Source: Nitrospirota bacterium (GTDB lineage Bacteria; Nitrospirota; JACRHL01). Taken from it: 51,219 nt of DNA. Of the stretch, positions 25,887 through 34,752 are shown piece by piece. Made by a program: the position numbers and the translations under genes. The notes under the pieces are model-generated. The model did no database searches. It had not been told where the DNA came from and saw only the letters and a program-made list of their open reading frames with translations. The stretch spans positions 1-51,219 of the forward strand of contig JACRHL010000013.1 in NCBI GenBank assembly GCA_016212085.1. The letters are read 5' to 3'. How positions within the stretch are numbered: the first letter of the stretch is position 1; every line of letters starts with the position of its first letter.

Positions 25887-25902
25887 TTTCACGCGCGTGA
25901 AA
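25887..25902. promoter_or_regulatory. 16-bp perfect palindrome between rpsT and murJ
   Basis: TTTCACGCGCGTGAAA reads the same on both strands. It sits in the 72-base divergent spacer, 24 bases from the rpsT start and 33 from murJ, where an operator or an rpsT leader hairpin would be expected. No matching regulator is known to me. Confidence 0.4.
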
Positions 25903-25934
25903 ACAGGAACGGTGCTCAAAGAACCAGATAATTT

Positions 25935-27596
25935 ATGAGATCCGATACCCCCTTGTCAACGGGAAAACAATCGGCCGGTCATTCCGGCGACGGCGCCGGC
26001 GAGACGGAACGGGTGGCCCGGGCCGCCGGCACCATCGGCCTGTTCACCCTGCTTTCGCGCATCCTGGGCTTCATCCGCGACATGGTGGTGGCGCGGCTGT
26101 TCGGCGCCTCGGCGGTGGCGGACGCGTTCTTCGTGGCGTTCCGCATCCCCAACCTGCTGCGCGAGCTGCTGGCGGAGGGCAGCATGAGCGCCGCATTCGT
26201 GCCCGTGTTCACCGAAAAGCTCGCCAACGGCAGCCGGCGCGAGGCGTGGGAGCTGGCGTCGCGGGTGTTCACCCTGCTGCTGGTGGTGCTGGTGGCGGCC
26301 ACCTGCCTGGGCATCCTGGTGGCGCCGCTGATCGTGAGCGTGATCGCGCCCGGCTTCGACGGCGACGGCCGGCAGCGCGAGCTGACCGTGCTGCTCACCC
26401 GCATCATGTTCCCCTATCTGCTGTTCATCGGCCTGTCGGCGCTGGCCATGGGCATTTTGAACGCGCTGCGCGCCTTCGCCCTGCCGGCGCTGGCGCCGCT
26501 GGCCTTCAACATGGGCATCATCGGTTGCGCCCTGTGGGTGGCGCCGGCCATGGAGCAGCCGGCGCTGGGGCTGGCCCTGGGGGTGCTGCTGGGGGGGCTG
26601 GGCCAGTTCGCCATCCAACTGCCGGGCCTGATGCGCGCGCGGATGGTGCCGCGCCTGGCCTGGGCGCCGGGCGACCCGGACGTGCGGCGCATCGGGCGGC
26701 TGATGCTGCCGATGCTGTTCGGCCTGTCGGTGACCCAGGTGAACCTGCTGGTGAACACCCTGCTGGCGTCGTTCCTGGACGAGGGCTCGGTGAGCTACCT
26801 GTATTACGGCATGCGCCTGATCCACTTCCCGCTGGGCGTCTTCGGGGTGGCCCTGGCCACCGCCATCCTGCCCACCCTGTCCACCATGGCCGCCCGGGGC
26901 GACCGCCCCGCCATGGCGCGCGGGGTGGCCGACGCGCTGGGGCTGGTCCTGTTCGTCACCGTGCCCGCCATGGCGGGGCTGATCGCCCTGCGCGGCCCCA
27001 TCGTGGGGGTGCTGTTCGAGCGCGGCGCGTTCGACGCGGCGGCCACCGTGGGCACCGCCAGCGCGGTGCTGGCCTACGCCACCGGGCTGTGGGCGTTCGC
27101 CGGGGTACGCATCGTCGCCTCCACCTTCTATGCCCTGAAGGACACGGCCACGCCGGTGCGGGTGGCGGCGCTGGCCATGGCCGTCAACATCCTCCTCAAC
27201 CTGGTGCTGATGGGACCCCTGGCGCACACGGGCCTGGCCCTGGCCACGGCCCTGGCCGCCATGCTCAACGTGGGCCTGCTGCTGTTCGCCCTGGGCCGCC
27301 GCCTGCCGGAGCTGGACCTGGGCGCGGTGGTCCCCGGCGCCCTGCGCACGGCGGCGGCGGCCCTGGCGATGGGGGCGGGCTGCGCCTGGGTGGCGGGCCG
27401 GCCGCTGTGGGACGGTGGCGGCACCGCCGTCCGGGCCGGCTGGCTGGTGGTTTCGGTGGTGGGTTTCGGTATGCTGTACCTGTTGGCGCACCGGGCGCTG
27501 GGCGGGCGCGAGGGGGGGATTCTGCTCGCCGCCCTGCGCCGCCGCCGGCGCCGAGCGGGTGATGGTGGTGGCGGGATCGGCCCGCCGGGCCGATAA
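25935..27596 (+). CDS. murJ: Lipid II flippase MurJ
   Basis: Flips the peptidoglycan precursor lipid II across the inner membrane. The 553-residue protein has a hydrophilic N-terminal 30 residues and then about 14 membrane helices. The family signatures are LSRILGFIRDMVVARLFGAS, DAFFVAFRIPNLLREL and AEGSMSAAFVPVF, with the later SYLYYGMRLIHFPLGVFGVALATAILP. ATG 25935 is close to the rpsT divergent region, with a weak ribosome site. The order rpsT-murJ divergent is common in proteobacteria. Confidence 0.97.
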   Translation: MRSDTPLSTGKQSAGHSGDGAGETERVARAAGTIGLFTLLSRILGFIRDMVVARLFGASAVADAFFVAFRIPNLLRELLAEGSMSAAFVPVFTEKLANGSRREAWELASRVFTLLLVVLVAATCLGILVAPLIVSVIAPGFDGDGRQRELTVLLTRIMFPYLLFIGLSALAMGILNALRAFALPALAPLAFNMGIIGCALWVAPAMEQPALGLALGVLLGGLGQFAIQLPGLMRARMVPRLAWAPGDPDVRRIGRLMLPMLFGLSVTQVNLLVNTLLASFLDEGSVSYLYYGMRLIHFPLGVFGVALATAILPTLSTMAARGDRPAMARGVADALGLVLFVTVPAMAGLIALRGPIVGVLFERGAFDAAATVGTASAVLAYATGLWAFAGVRIVASTFYALKDTATPVRVAALAMAVNILLNLVLMGPLAHTGLALATALAAMLNVGLLLFALGRRLPELDLGAVVPGALRTAAAALAMGAGCAWVAGRPLWDGGGTAVRAGWLVVSVVGFGMLYLLAHRALGGREGGILLAALRRRRRRAGDGGGGIGPPGR

Positions 27597-27643
27597 GGAG
27601 CAGGTTACGCATCGGCCCCGGCACGGACGCCGGGAGACCACAC

Positions 27644-28945
27644 ATGGGGATTGGCAGCATGCGCAAGGTTTGCATCGTCGATGGGGTGCGCACCCCGTTC
27701 ACCAAGGCCGGCACCACCCAGGCGGGGGCGCGGGCGGTGGATCTGGGGCGCTACGTGGTGGCGGAGCTGGTCGCCCGCACCCGCATCGACCCGAACCAGG
27801 TGGACGAGGTGGTGGCGGGCAACGTCATCCAGCCGGGCGACGCGGTGAACGTGGCGCGGGTGATCGCCCTGCGCGCCGGCATCCCCGACCGGGTGCCCGC
27901 CTACACGGTGCACCGCAACTGCGCCTCGGGCATCCAGGCCCTGGCGGAGGCCCACATGCTGGTGTCCGGCGGCCGCGCCGAGTGCGTGGTGGCCCTGGGG
28001 GTGGAAAGCATGTCCGACGCGCCGTTCTACGTGCGCCGGGAGGTGCGTGCCTGGCTCACCCAGATGCAGCGCATGAAGACGGCCATGGACAAGCTCCGGC
28101 ACGTCACGCGCTTTCCGCTGGGGAAGCTGTCGCCCGAGATCGGCCTGATGCTGGGCCTCACCGACCCGGTGAGCACCCTCAACATGGGGCAGACGGCGGA
28201 AAAGCTGGCGCGGGAGTTCGCCATCAGCCGTACCGAGCAGGATCAGCTCGCCATGGAAAGCAACCTGCGCACCGCCGCCGCCTGGGACGCGGGCAGGCTC
28301 GACGGCGAGGTGATGCCCACCTTCCCCGCCCCCAAGTTCGAGGCGGTGCGGCGCGACAACGGCTTCCGCGCCGACTCGGACCTGGAGAAGCTGGGGGCCC
28401 TGAAGCCGGTGTTCGACCGGGACAACGGCACCGTCACCGCCGGCAACAGCTCGCAGATCACCGACGGCGCCTGCGCGATCCTGGTGACCAGCGTGGACTT
28501 CGCCCGCAAGGCGGGGCTGACCCCCCTGGGCACCATGGTGGACTTCGCCTTCGGCGGCCTGGACCCGTCGCGCATGGGGCTGGGGCCCGTGTTCTCCACC
28601 CAGAGGCTGTTCGACAAGCACAAGCTGGGGTGGGACGGCATCGACCTCGTCGAGCTCAACGAGGCGTTCGCCGCCCAGGCCATCGCCTGCATGCGCGCCT
28701 TCGACTCCAAGGGCTTCTACGACCGCGAAATGGGCGGGGCGGCCCCGCCGGGGGCGCCGGACTGGGAACGCACCAATGTGAATGGCGGCGCCGTGGCCCT
28801 GGGCCACCCCGTGGGGGCCAGCGGCGCGCGCATCGTGCTCACCGTGTTGAACGAACTGAAGCGGCGCGGCGGCCGGACCGGCCTCGCCACCCTGTGCATC
28901 GGCGGCGGCCAGGGGGCCTCCGTGCTGGTGGAGGCGCAGCCATGA
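27644..28945 (+). CDS. fadI: Acetyl-CoA C-acyltransferase (thiolase), FadI-like
   Basis: Thiolytic cleavage of 3-ketoacyl-CoA, the last step of beta-oxidation. The 433-residue protein has nucleophile C93 in HRNCASGIQ, the NVNGGAVALGHPVGASG block with the catalytic His, and CIGGGQGAS with the second catalytic Cys. The length and an insertion around 130-175 fit the FadI branch rather than the shorter FadA. GGGAG lies 7 bases before ATG 27644; ATG 27659 is an alternative. It overlaps the next gene by ATGA, giving a two-gene beta-oxidation operon. Confidence 0.93.
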   Translation: MGIGSMRKVCIVDGVRTPFTKAGTTQAGARAVDLGRYVVAELVARTRIDPNQVDEVVAGNVIQPGDAVNVARVIALRAGIPDRVPAYTVHRNCASGIQALAEAHMLVSGGRAECVVALGVESMSDAPFYVRREVRAWLTQMQRMKTAMDKLRHVTRFPLGKLSPEIGLMLGLTDPVSTLNMGQTAEKLAREFAISRTEQDQLAMESNLRTAAAWDAGRLDGEVMPTFPAPKFEAVRRDNGFRADSDLEKLGALKPVFDRDNGTVTAGNSSQITDGACAILVTSVDFARKAGLTPLGTMVDFAFGGLDPSRMGLGPVFSTQRLFDKHKLGWDGIDLVELNEAFAAQAIACMRAFDSKGFYDREMGGAAPPGAPDWERTNVNGGAVALGHPVGASGARIVLTVLNELKRRGGRTGLATLCIGGGQGASVLVEAQP

Positions 28946-31029
28946 GCGGTTTCAAGCACTGGCGCTACGACGAGGACGGCGGCGTCGGCACCCTGACCAT
29001 CGACGTGGCGGGCAAGCCGGTCAACGTGCTGGCGGGGGAGGTGTTGAGGGAGCTTTCCGACCACCTGCACGACATCGCCCGCAAGCCCATCACGGGGCTG
29101 ATCGTGCGTTCCGGCAAGGCGGGCTTCATCGCCGGGGCCGAGATCGCCGAGATCGCCGAGCTGGCCGACCCCATCCGCGCCACCACCATGGTGGAGACGG
29201 GGCAGAAGGTGCTGATCCAGCTCGAGAAGCTGCCGTTCCCAACGGTGGCGGCCATCCACGGCGTGTGCCTGGGCGGCGGCATGGAGCTGGCCCTGGCCTG
29301 CACCCACCGGGTGTGCAGCGACGACCCCTCCACGCGCCTGGGCCTGCCCGAGGTGAAGCTGGGCATCCATCCGGGCTTTGGCGGTTGCGTGCGGCTGCCC
29401 AAGGTGGTGGGCCTGGAACGCGCCACCGACTGGATCCTGGCGGGCAAGGTCGTGGGCGCCGTTCAGGCCAGGAAGGCCGGATTGGTGGCCCAGGCGGTGC
29501 CGGTGGAGGTGCTGCTGTCCGCCGCCCGCAAGCAGCTCGACCGGCCCAGGGTGCGCCACAAGGCGGGCCTCGGGGGCGTCCTGCTCACCGGCAACCCGCT
29601 GGGGCGCAAGGTGTTCTTCGACCGGGCCCGCAAGATGCTGGCGGCGCGGGTGCGCGAGGACCAGTACCCGGCGCCGTTCGCGGCCCTCACGGTGCTGCGG
29701 GAGATTGCCGCCATGGGCTCCACCCAGGCGCACCGGGTGGAGGCGGAGTCGTGCGGGGCGCTGATCCCCCTGCAGGTGACCAAGAACCTCATCCGCGTGT
29801 TCCACGCCTCCGAGAAGCTCAAGCACCAGGAGGCGGTGAAGTTCGGCAAGGCCGACGCCGCCGCCGTGCAACGGGTGGTGGTGGTGGGCGCCGGCGTGAT
29901 GGGCGCGGGCATCGCCGGAGAGTTCGCCCGCAAGGGCATCCGGGTGCGCTTCGCCGACCTGTCGGCGGAGCAGATGGGCAAGGGGCTGGCGGCCATCGCC
30001 AAGGACGTTCAGCGCGACAGCCGCAACGCCCCCAGGGGCGAGGCGGAGCGCATCATGGCATGCATCTCCCCCACCCTCGACCTGCGCCACCTGGGGCCGG
30101 CCGACGCGCTCATCGAGGCGGTGCCGGAGAGGATGGCCATCAAGAAATCCCTGTTCGAGCAGGCGGTGCCGCAACTGGGCGAGGGGGCGATGCTGCTCAC
30201 CAACACCTCGTCCCTGTCGGTGACCGAGATGTTCGACACGGTGCCCAGCCCGGGCGCCGGCTGCGGCATGCACTTCTTCAATCCGGTGCCCAAGATGCCG
30301 CTGGTGGAGGTGGTGGTGGGCGAGAAAACCTCCCCGGAGACGGTGGCCACCGTGGCCGCCCTCGCGGCGCGCATCGGCAAGATGCCGCTGGTGGTGCAGG
30401 AGTGCCCCGGCTTCCTGGTGAACCGCATCCTGATGCCGTTCCTGAACGAGGCCATGCTCATGTACGAGGCGGGGGCCGGCGTGGTCCACGTGGACAAGGT
30501 GCTCAAGGACTTTGGCATGCCCATGGGGGCGTTCCGCCTGATCGACGAGATCGGCATGGACATCTGCCAGCACGTGTCCGGCGTGCTGCACGCCGGCTAC
30601 GGCGCGCGCATGACCCCGGCCCAGGGCATGGCCACCCTGTTCGAGGCGGGGCGCTACGGCAGGAAGGTGGGCAAGGGGTTCTACCGCTATCAGGACGGCA
30701 AGCAGGCCGGCGTCGATCCGGACACCGACGGGCTGATCGCGGGGCGTGGCCAGACGGCCTTTGCCGACGACGACATCCGCGACCGCTGCATCCTGGCCAT
30801 GGTGGCCGAGGCCGGCCGCATCCTCGACGAGGGCATCGTGGAGGATGCGCAGATGCTGGACGCGGGCATGATCTTCGGCACCGGCTTTCCGCCCTTCCGC
30901 GGCGGCCTGATGCGCTACGTGGAGGAGCGCGGCGTGGGCCAGGTGCTGGCGGTGCTGGACCGCCTGGCGGAACAGCACGGCGAGCGTTTCGCCCCCAACG
31001 GCTGGCTGCGCGCCTTCGGCGGCCGCTAG
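28942..31029 (+). CDS. fadJ: Beta-oxidation multifunctional enzyme (enoyl-CoA hydratase / 3-hydroxyacyl-CoA dehydrogenase), FadJ-like
   Basis: Carries out hydration and oxidation of enoyl-CoA. In the 695-residue protein, residues 1-190 are crotonase-fold with the two catalytic glutamates E115 (GGGMELALA) and E137 (LPEVKLGIHPG). Residues 310-490 form the NAD domain with GAGVMGAG at 316-323 and HFFNPVPKMPLVEVV. The rest are C-terminal helical domains with GFLVNRILMPFLNEA and GKGFYRY. The ATGA overlap with the thiolase implies coupled translation. FadB is the main alternative name; the gene order thiolase-first fits FadI/FadJ. Confidence 0.93.
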   Translation: MSGFKHWRYDEDGGVGTLTIDVAGKPVNVLAGEVLRELSDHLHDIARKPITGLIVRSGKAGFIAGAEIAEIAELADPIRATTMVETGQKVLIQLEKLPFPTVAAIHGVCLGGGMELALACTHRVCSDDPSTRLGLPEVKLGIHPGFGGCVRLPKVVGLERATDWILAGKVVGAVQARKAGLVAQAVPVEVLLSAARKQLDRPRVRHKAGLGGVLLTGNPLGRKVFFDRARKMLAARVREDQYPAPFAALTVLREIAAMGSTQAHRVEAESCGALIPLQVTKNLIRVFHASEKLKHQEAVKFGKADAAAVQRVVVVGAGVMGAGIAGEFARKGIRVRFADLSAEQMGKGLAAIAKDVQRDSRNAPRGEAERIMACISPTLDLRHLGPADALIEAVPERMAIKKSLFEQAVPQLGEGAMLLTNTSSLSVTEMFDTVPSPGAGCGMHFFNPVPKMPLVEVVVGEKTSPETVATVAALAARIGKMPLVVQECPGFLVNRILMPFLNEAMLMYEAGAGVVHVDKVLKDFGMPMGAFRLIDEIGMDICQHVSGVLHAGYGARMTPAQGMATLFEAGRYGRKVGKGFYRYQDGKQAGVDPDTDGLIAGRGQTAFADDDIRDRCILAMVAEAGRILDEGIVEDAQMLDAGMIFGTGFPPFRGGLMRYVEERGVGQVLAVLDRLAEQHGERFAPNGWLRAFGGR

Positions 31030-31038
31030 CCAGACCCG

Positions 31039-32433
31039 CTACAGGTTGCGCACGATCTGTTCCGCCACCACCTTGGCGTCGCCGAACAGCATCAGGGTGT
31101 TTTCCATGTAGAACAGCGGGTTGTCGATGCCCGCATAGCCCGGAGACAGGCTGCGCTTGACCACCATGACCGTCTTCGCCTTGTCCACGTCGAGCACGGG
31201 CATGCCGTAGATGGGGCAGCCCGGGTCCGTGCGCGCCGCCGGGTTGACCACGTCGTTGGCGCCGATCACCAGCACGATGTCGGTCTCGGCGAACTCGCGG
31301 TTGATCTCGTCCATCTCGAACACGATGTCGTAGGGCACCTCGGCCTCGGCCAGGAGCACGTTCATGTGCCCCGGCATGCGCCCGGCCACCGGGTGGATGG
31401 CGAAGCGCACGTTCACCCCCTCCCCGGTCAGCGCGTCCACCATCTCCTTCACCGCGTGCTGGGCGCGCCCCACGGCCATGCCGTAGCCGGGCACGACGAT
31501 CACGCTGGCGGCGTTCTTCATCAGGAACGCCGCGTCCTCCGGGCTGCCGCTCTTGGCGCCCTGGTTCGCGGCCTGCTGGGCGGCTTCGGTGCCGCCCCCG
31601 CCACCGAAGCCGCCCAGCAGCACGTTGATGATGGAGCGGTTCATGGCCCGGCACATGATGTAGGACAGGATGGCGCCGGAGCTGCCCACCAGGGCGCCGG
31701 TGATGATCAGCAGGTTGTTGCCCAGGGTGAAGCCGATGCCCGCCGCCGCCCAGCCCGAGTAGGAGTTGAGCATGGACACCACCACCGGCATGTCGGCCCC
31801 GCCGATGGGCACGATGAGCAGCACCCCCAACAGCAGCGCGATCGCCACCAGCCCCAGGAACGCCAGCAGCGACGCGTTGCCGCAGAACTGGACCACCAGC
31901 ACCACCATGGCCAGCGCCAGCGCCAGGTTGAGCAGGTGCTGGCCGGCAAACTTGAGGGGGGCGCTGGAGATGCTGCCCTTCAGCTTGCCGAACGCGATCA
32001 CCGAGCCGGTGAAGGTGATGGCGCCCACCGCCGCGCCGATGCCCATCTCGATCAGGCTGGCGGCGGCGATGCGGCCGGCGGCGGTGAGGTGGATGCCGTA
32101 GTCCGCCGGGTTCAGGAAGGCGGCCAGGGCGATGAGCACCGCCGCCAGGCCCACCAGGCTGTGCATGGCCGCGACCAGCTCGGGCATGGCGGTCATCTGG
32201 ATGCGCCTGGCCACCACCGAGCCGATGCCGGCGCCGATCACCAGGGCGGTGAGGATCATGCCGAAATTCATGATGCCCGGGCTGAGCAGGGTGGCCACCA
32301 CGGCGATGGCCATGCCCAGCATGCCGAGCAGGTTGCCCCGGCGGGCGCTTTCCGGCGAGCTCAGCCCCTTGAGGGACAGGATGAACAGGACCGAGGCGGC
32401 CAGGTATGCCAGGCTGATTGCGTTCTGCGACAC
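31039..32433 (-). CDS. pntB: NAD(P) transhydrogenase beta subunit
   Basis: Membrane subunit with the NADP-binding domain of the proton-translocating transhydrogenase, which makes NADPH from NADH using the proton gradient. The 464-residue protein has about nine N-terminal helices and, from about residue 290, domain III with VPGYGMAVGRAQH, GRMPGHMNVLLAEA and IGANDVVNPAAR. It is third in the operon pntA1-pntA2-pntB, 12 bases after pntA2. Confidence 0.97.
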   Translation of the reverse strand: MSQNAISLAYLAASVLFILSLKGLSSPESARRGNLLGMLGMAIAVVATLLSPGIMNFGMILTALVIGAGIGSVVARRIQMTAMPELVAAMHSLVGLAAVLIALAAFLNPADYGIHLTAAGRIAAASLIEMGIGAAVGAITFTGSVIAFGKLKGSISSAPLKFAGQHLLNLALALAMVVLVVQFCGNASLLAFLGLVAIALLLGVLLIVPIGGADMPVVVSMLNSYSGWAAAGIGFTLGNNLLIITGALVGSSGAILSYIMCRAMNRSIINVLLGGFGGGGGTEAAQQAANQGAKSGSPEDAAFLMKNAASVIVVPGYGMAVGRAQHAVKEMVDALTGEGVNVRFAIHPVAGRMPGHMNVLLAEAEVPYDIVFEMDEINREFAETDIVLVIGANDVVNPAARTDPGCPIYGMPVLDVDKAKTVMVVKRSLSPGYAGIDNPLFYMENTLMLFGDAKVVAEQIVRNL

Positions 32434-32445
32434 GGAGGCCCCCGG

Positions 32446-32781
32446 CTACTTCTTTTTTTTGAACATGGCCAGCATGCGCTGGGTGACCAGGAACCCGCCG
32501 AACAGGTTCACCGCCGCCAGCGTCACCGCCACCAGCCCCAGAGCGGTGGCCGTGCCGAAACCCTCGGGCCCGGCGGCGAGCAGCGCGCCGACGATGATCA
32601 CCGCGCTGATGGCGTTGGTGACGGCCATCAGCGGCGTGTGCAGGGCGGGGGTGACCTTCCACACCACGTGATAGCCCACGAACACCGCCAGCACGAACAC
32701 GGTGAGCCCGGCGATGAAGGGGGACGGCCCGGCGCCGTGGACGGCGGCCTGGGCGGCGTCGAGGGCGGCGTTGGCGGTCAT
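32446..32781 (-). CDS. pntA2: NAD(P) transhydrogenase alpha subunit, membrane part
   Basis: A 111-residue protein with three to four membrane helices that corresponds to the C-terminal membrane part of E. coli PntA. Signatures are HVVWKVTPALHTPLMAVTNAIS and NLFGGFLVTQRMLAMFKKKK. ATG 32781 overlaps the pntA1 stop as ATGA. The split of alpha into two genes is standard in many alphaproteobacteria and others. Confidence 0.96.
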   Translation of the reverse strand: MTANAALDAAQAAVHGAGPSPFIAGLTVFVLAVFVGYHVVWKVTPALHTPLMAVTNAISAVIIVGALLAAGPEGFGTATALGLVAVTLAAVNLFGGFLVTQRMLAMFKKKK

Positions 32782-33920
32782 GACGTCTCCTTTTCGGCAA
32801 AGCGGGGGTGGACCACCCGGCCGCCCCGGGTGAGCAGGCAGGCGCCGACGATCTCGTCCGCCGGGTCCACCTTGAGGGTGCGGGAGGCCTTGTCCACCAT
32901 GGGTTCGATGAAGGCCATCAGGTTGCGGGCGAACAGGTGGCTGGCGTCCCCCGCCCACAGGGCCGGCAGGTTCAGGGTGCCGATGAGGGTGACGCCGCCG
33001 TGGGTGACCACCTCGTCCGCCCGGGTCAGCTCGCAGTTGCCGCCGTTGGCGGCGGCCAGGTCGACGATCACCGCGCCGGGGCGCATGGCGGCCACCATGT
33101 CGGCGGAGATCAGCCGGGGCGCCGGGCGGCCGGGGATGAGGGCCGTGCTGATCACCACGTCGGTCTTGGCCACCTGGGCGGCCAGCACCTCGCGCTCGCG
33201 CGCCTTGTAGGCGTCGGACATCTCGCCCGCGTAGCCGGTGCCGGTGCTGGCGCCCGCCTCGCCGGCGGCGCCCACCTCCACGAATCTGGCCCCCAGGCTC
33301 TGCACCTGCTCCTTGACCTCCGGGCGCACGTCGTAGGCGGACACCACGGCCCCCAGGCGGCGTCCGGTGGCGATGGCCTGCAAGCCCGCCACGCCGGCCC
33401 CCAGCACCAGCATGCGCGCCGCGACGATGGTGCCGGCGGCGGTCATCATCATGGGAAACAGGCGGCCGTAGCGGGTGGCGGCCAGCAGCACCGAGCCGTA
33501 GCCGGCGATGTTGCTTTGCGAGGAGAGCACGTCCATGGTCTGGGCGCGGGTGATGCGCGGCAGCAGCTCCAGGGCCAGGGCGGTGATGCCGCGCTTGGCG
33601 AAGGCCCGCACCCGTTCCGGCCGGTCCAGCGGCTGGAGCATGCCGATCACCACCGCATCCGGGGCCATGGCGGCCAGGGCGTCGTCGTCCGGCGGCTGCA
33701 CGGCCAGGATGACGTTGGCCACGCCGTACAGCTCGGCGGCGGAGCGGACGATGCGCGCCCCCGCCTCCACGTAGGCGGGGTCGGGGACGGCGGCGTTCGT
33801 GCCGGCGCCGGATTCCACCAGCACCTCGAAACCCATGGCGACGGCCTTCCTGACCGTCTCGGCGGTGGCCGCCACGCGCCGTTCGCCCGCCGCGGTCTCG
33901 CGCGGGATACCGATTTTCAT
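32778..33920 (-). CDS. pntA1: NAD(P) transhydrogenase alpha subunit, NAD-binding part
   Basis: Soluble NAD(H)-binding domain I of the transhydrogenase, 380 residues. It starts MKIGIPRETAAGERRVAAT, like the alanine dehydrogenase/PNT family, with the NAD motif GAGVAGLQAIATGRRLGA and the mobile loop around TGTGYAGEMSDAY. AAGGAGG is 8 bases before the ATG at 33920. The frame is open upstream to 34184 without similarity. First gene of the three-gene operon. Confidence 0.97.
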   Translation of the reverse strand: MKIGIPRETAAGERRVAATAETVRKAVAMGFEVLVESGAGTNAAVPDPAYVEAGARIVRSAAELYGVANVILAVQPPDDDALAAMAPDAVVIGMLQPLDRPERVRAFAKRGITALALELLPRITRAQTMDVLSSQSNIAGYGSVLLAATRYGRLFPMMMTAAGTIVAARMLVLGAGVAGLQAIATGRRLGAVVSAYDVRPEVKEQVQSLGARFVEVGAAGEAGASTGTGYAGEMSDAYKAREREVLAAQVAKTDVVISTALIPGRPAPRLISADMVAAMRPGAVIVDLAAANGGNCELTRADEVVTHGGVTLIGTLNLPALWAGDASHLFARNLMAFIEPMVDKASRTLKVDPADEIVGACLLTRGGRVVHPRFAEKETS

Positions 33921-34014
33921 GCCCGATGCCTCCTTGCCTCCGGTCCGGCCAGCGGTAACGTTAGCACGGGTTTGTAAAAGCGTATATCCCCCAAGGTGGC
34001 GCGCGCGGCCGGGG

Positions 34015-34749
34015 TCAGGCCCGGCAGGCCGCCACGAAACGCTGGAACAGGGCCGACTGGGCGGGGTCGTCCCGGTACAGGTATTCCGGGTGCCACTGCA
34101 CCGCCAGCAGCCACTGGGCGGCGCGGCCCTCGATGGCCTCCACCACCCCGTCCGCCGCGCGGGCGCAGACGGCGAGGCCTTCACCCAGGCGGTCCACCGC
34201 CTGGGTGTGGGAGGAGTTGGTGGCCAGGGCGGTCCGGCCGGTGACGGCGGCCAGGCGGCTGCCGGGGGTCACCGCCACGTCGTGCACCGTGTGGGTGGCC
34301 TTGCTGGTCTGCATGTGCGCCAGGGGCTGTTCCACCTCGTCGGCGATGCGCTGGACCAGGGTGCCGCCCAGCACCACGTTGAGGGATTGCATGCCGCCGC
34401 AGATGGCCAGGACGGGCATGCCGCGCGCAAGGGCGGCGCGGATCAGGGCGAACTCCGCCGCCTGCTTGGCGGGGGCCATGATGTTCAGGTCGAAGCGTGG
34501 CCGCTCGCCGTAGGCCGCCGGGTCCAGGTGGCGGCCGCAGCCGGTGAGCACCACCCCGTCCACCTGGTCCAGGTAGGCGTTTGCCAGCCCGGCGTCGTCC
34601 GGCACCGGCAGCAGCCACGGCAGCCCGCCCGCGTCGGCCACCGCCCGGGTGTAGCGGGCGTTCAGGAAGTGGTGCGCCTCGTCGCCGCCGAAGCGCTCCA
34701 TGTTGCCGGGGTTGAAGTCGCCCATCACGGCGACGCGCGGACGGGGCAT
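34015..34749 (-). CDS. Class-I glutamine amidotransferase-like hydrolase (peptidase C26, PuuD-like)
   Basis: A 244-residue hydrolase of the gamma-glutamyl-GABA hydrolase family. The catalytic triad is C117 in AICGGMQSLNV with H220 and E222 in QWHPEY. Family pieces include GVVLTGCGRHLDPAAYGE and TNSSHTQAVDRLG. The reaction known for PuuD is cleavage of gamma-glutamyl-GABA to glutamate and GABA. It lies 3 bases after an aldehyde dehydrogenase, which is the PuuC/PuuD pairing, but no gamma-glutamylputrescine synthetase or oxidase is near, so the substrate stays uncertain. Confidence 0.85.
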   Translation of the reverse strand: MPRPRVAVMGDFNPGNMERFGGDEAHHFLNARYTRAVADAGGLPWLLPVPDDAGLANAYLDQVDGVVLTGCGRHLDPAAYGERPRFDLNIMAPAKQAAEFALIRAALARGMPVLAICGGMQSLNVVLGGTLVQRIADEVEQPLAHMQTSKATHTVHDVAVTPGSRLAAVTGRTALATNSSHTQAVDRLGEGLAVCARAADGVVEAIEGRAAQWLLAVQWHPEYLYRDDPAQSALFQRFVAACRA

Positions 34750-34752
34750 GGG

